From: Streptomyces spectabilis | GTDB taxonomy: Bacteria; Actinomycetota; Actinomycetes; Streptomycetales; Streptomycetaceae | Direction: 5' to 3' | Assembly: GCF_008704795.1 (NCBI RefSeq) | Contig: NZ_CP023690.1 | Coordinates: 6,086,501-6,150,500 of the forward strand | Length of the DNA stretch: 64,000 nucleotides | Shown: positions 62,367 through 64,000 of the stretch, piece by piece | How positions within the stretch are numbered: the stretch's first letter is position 1 | How the letters are laid out: each line of letters starts with the position of its first letter | The notes under the pieces: generated by a model | The model's database searches: none | What the model was told of the DNA's origin: nothing | The model's input: the letters and a program-made list of their open reading frames with translations, nothing else | Position numbers and translations under genes: made by a program

Positions 62367-62693
62367 CTACGGCGCGCGGCGGTGGCGGGCGCCCAGGCCC
62401 TCGTCGTCCGAGTCCGTCCACAGGGAGCTGTCGTACGGGGTGTCCGGTACGGGCACCATCGCGGGCCGCGTGGGGGGCGGGGGCGCCTGGGCCGGGCGCT
62501 CGGGCGGGGATGCGGGCGCCACGGCCGCGCGCAGCAGCGCGACGCTCTCGCGCAGGTGGTCGGTGTCCATGCGGACCCGGCGGAAGTCGACGCCCGCCGT
62601 TTCCGGCTCGGCCTGCCGCTCGATCCGGCCCACGGTGCGGACGAGGTCGTCGACACAGCGCTGAATGGCCGTCAGGTCGTCTTGCAGAGCCAT
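62367..62693 (-). CDS. Conserved hypothetical protein preceding sdhC
   Basis: 108-residue protein of unknown function. The N-terminal 60 residues are a predicted coiled coil (LQDDLTAIQRCVDDLVRTVGRIERQAE and DTDHLRESVALLRAAVA); the rest is Pro/Ala-rich and then acidic (SSLWTDSDDEGLG). No signal or TM helix. The ATG has GAGGG upstream. It lies 55 bp ahead of sdhC in the same direction and is probably the first gene of the sdh operon; a helper or assembly role is only a guess from position. Confidence 0.75.
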   Translation of the reverse strand: MALQDDLTAIQRCVDDLVRTVGRIERQAEPETAGVDFRRVRMDTDHLRESVALLRAAVAPASPPERPAQAPPPPTRPAMVPVPDTPYDSSLWTDSDDEGLGARHRRAP

Positions 62694-63288
62694 GACTTGC
62701 CCTCACTTCAAGGGGTGCGGTCGTAAACGCTCATGCGCCTGCGAGTGTCGCGCCTCACATCCCGGCTTGGGAAGGGATCTGTCGCGATTGGGGCCGGGAA
62801 TGGGGCGGGGCTGGCGCATGTCCGCCGGAGCGCGCCCCGGCGCCCCCGGTGGGGCCGCGCTCCAGCTCTCCCGCGGCTTGGGTCCGGCCTGCTCCTTCCT
62901 CCCGCCCACCCGCCCCTCCATCGGCCTTGCGGCCTCGTCCTCAAACGCCGGACGGGCTGGATTTGTCGGCTGTGCGTCGTCGTTCTGTGTCCGTTCCTGC
63001 ATCGCGCTGGCGCGCTTGTCCTCAAACGCCGGACGGGCTGGATCTGGTGCGTTGGGCCGCACGGGTGGGTTCTGGGGGTGGGTCGCCGTGTCGGGGGGTT
63101 CTGGGGTGGAGCTTCGCGTTCAGTGGAGGCGATACATGTGATCAACTCCATATTTCGCCCGAAACACCGCTAATCGCGTACACACGCCGAAACGGCACCG
63201 CACACGGCACCACGTCACCAGCCCCGGCCCCCTCCCACCCCGCCCGTCAGGGCGCACCGCGGCCGGGCGAGCCCCGGAGGTACCCGTC
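62694..63288. other. Long intergenic region before the binding-protein gene
   Basis: About 595 bp without a gene. It holds the sdh operon upstream region, two R1 repeats with flanks (62882-63040), G-rich sequence with two TTCTGGGG units near 63070-63105, and from 63130 an AT-richer stretch with palindromic TTTCG-CC-CGAAA (63153-63164) and TAATCG (63171). That last part is the likely promoter region of the lipoprotein gene. Confidence 0.6.
62882..63040. repeat. Two copies of dispersed repeat R1 with flanks
   Basis: CCTCAAACGCCGGACGGGCT occurs at 62939-62958 and 63020-63039 in the same orientation. The first is preceded by CTTCCTCCCGCCC...GGCCTTGCGGCCTCGT, matching the 3.1-kb array; the second by GCATCGCGCTGGCGCGCTTGT, matching the 8.9-kb copy. 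The two flank types are thus joined here. Confidence 0.88.
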
Positions 63289-64000
63289 ATGCCCCACGAC
63301 CGCGCCAGGCCGCCGCGACCGGTCCGCCCGAAGGCCACGGTCCGCTCCGCCGTGTTCCTCGCCGCCGGAGTCCTCGCGCTGCCCGCCCTCGCGGGGTGCG
63401 GCGCGGACGACGAGACGAGCGCCCCCGCGGCCGCGCAGGACATCGCGCCCGCCGCACGGGACCTGGTGGCCGACGGCGGCACCGTGAAATGGGCCGTCGA
63501 CGCGCTGCCGGAGACCTTCAACACCTTCCAGTCGGACGCCGACGAGGCCACGTCCCGGGTGGCCGGCGCCGTCCTGCCGTCCCTGTACCGCCTCGACGCG
63601 CGGGGCCGCGTCGTGCGCAACCCGGACTTCCTGGAGAGCGCGAAGGTCGTCGAGCGCGAGCCCAAGCAGGTCGTGCTCTACAAGCTGAACCAGCAGGCGG
63701 TGTGGAGCGACGGCCGGGAGATCGGCGCGGACGACTTCGCCGCCCAGTGGCGGGCCCTGTCCGGCAAGGACAGCGCGTACTGGACGGCCCGCAACGCGGG
63801 CTACGACCGCATCGAGAAGATCGAGCGCGGCGCCAACAACCTGGAGGTGCGCGTCACCTTCGCGCAGCCGTACGCCGACTGGCGCTCGCTGTTCTCACCG
63901 CTGTACCCGAAGGAGGTCATGGGCACCCCCGACTCCTTCAACGACGGCGCGCGCACCAAGCTGAAGGTCACCGCGGGCCCCTTCGCCCTCAAGGACGTCG
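63289..64000 (+). CDS. Peptide ABC transporter substrate-binding lipoprotein, 3' end missing
   Basis: Extracellular solute-binding protein of family 5 (SBP_bac_5), cut by the window end after about 237 residues. ATG at 63289 with GGAGG eight to twelve bases upstream. N-terminal lipoprotein signal: basic residues, hydrophobic SAVFLAAGVLALPALAGC with lipobox LAGC (Cys near 38). The mature part starts with a low-complexity linker and then KWAVDALPETFNTFQSD, followed by VLYKLNQQAVWSDGREIGADDFAAQWRAL, characteristic of oligopeptide-binding proteins. It would deliver a peptide to an ABC importer whose other genes probably lie beyond the window. BldKB is considered and thought unlikely, because no permease precedes it. 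Confidence 0.9.
   Translation, partial: MPHDRARPPRPVRPKATVRSAVFLAAGVLALPALAGCGADDETSAPAAAQDIAPAARDLVADGGTVKWAVDALPETFNTFQSDADEATSRVAGAVLPSLYRLDARGRVVRNPDFLESAKVVEREPKQVVLYKLNQQAVWSDGREIGADDFAAQWRALSGKDSAYWTARNAGYDRIEKIERGANNLEVRVTFAQPYADWRSLFSPLYPKEVMGTPDSFNDGARTKLKVTAGPFALKDV

Noticed and set aside
63289..64000. BldKB, the binding protein of the Bld peptide importer
   Set aside because: As I recall, bldKB is preceded by a permease gene and its protein has a different signal region; here the upstream 595 bp is gene-free. The truncated sequence does not allow a firm choice.

Overview
The window is a stretch of actinobacterial chromosome, almost certainly Streptomyces. It has very high GC with G/C in third codon positions, frequent GTG starts, WhiB-type and SpoIIE/RsbW-type regulators, and a gene order that I recall (not searched) from the Streptomyces coelicolor SCO5030-SCO5110 region. 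I recognise no tRNA, rRNA, CRISPR array, transposase, integrase or prophage gene. The DNA is conserved core chromosome, not an island. Both outermost genes run off the window: a methyltransferase missing its 5' end and a peptide-binding lipoprotein missing its 3' end.

Layout. 0-9 kb: methyltransferase, HxlR regulator, DUF192 protein, aldo/keto reductase, short-chain cis-prenyltransferase, PIN-PhoH ATPase, secreted transglycosylase-like protein and an AI-2E family permease. 9-11.2 kb: peroxide module ahpD-ahpC divergent from oxyR. 11.4-15 kb: a PadR regulator, ABC ATPase and FtsX-type permease as an overlapping operon controlled by a 30-bp perfect palindrome. 15.4-23.2 kb: class A penicillin-binding protein, catalase, sensor phosphatase, methyltransferase and DUF402 protein. 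23.3-32.2 kb: central metabolism (class II fumarase, class I Fe-S fumarase, class II fructose-bisphosphatase) mixed with a secreted SGNH hydrolase/lectin, a DUF1707 protein, a WhiB-like protein, a DUF4245 membrane protein and a nitroreductase-fold enzyme. 32.4-39.4 kb: exonuclease VII (xseB/xseA), APC permease, IspH, polyphosphate glucokinase, DUF6542 membrane protein and YchF. 39.5-44.2 kb: Uma2 nuclease-fold protein, amidase, and a MarR-controlled nitroreductase plus MFS efflux pair. 44.5-50 kb: secreted subtilisin-like protease, membrane-tethered esterase, GntR regulator, small SPOR-like protein and Nudix hydrolase. 50-57.3 kb: a stand-alone RsbW-type ATPase beside a PAS-PAS-GAF-SpoIIE-HATPase protein, then PspA and a TPM-domain coiled-coil protein, then a SUKH protein. 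57.3-62.7 kb: secreted alpha/beta hydrolase and a mycobacterial Sdh1-type succinate dehydrogenase operon. The window ends in the lipoprotein.

How the genes fit together. Fumarases of two unrelated classes and an Sdh1-type complex lie in the same window, so both steps succinate to fumarate to malate are encoded here. GlpX and PpgK represent gluconeogenesis and polyphosphate-driven glucose phosphorylation. AhpC/AhpD/OxyR and the catalase form a peroxide defence. PspA, the TPM protein, the PBP and the FtsX-like exporter are envelope maintenance functions. Two SpoIIE-type phosphatases with fused HATPase domains plus a free HATPase belong to the partner-switching signalling typical of Streptomyces, but no sigma factor or STAS antagonist is encoded nearby.

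Non-coding features. At least three families of dispersed intergenic repeats occur, the most frequent with the core CCTCAAACGCCGGACGGGCT. There are about a dozen strong hairpin terminators, most between convergent genes. About eleven genes carry a TANNNT box six or seven bases before the start codon, which predicts leaderless transcripts. I found no convincing wholly new system; the best leads are the TPM/PspA pair, an orphan terminator that may end a small RNA near 1.9 kb, and in-frame tandem repeats ahead of the second nitroreductase gene.
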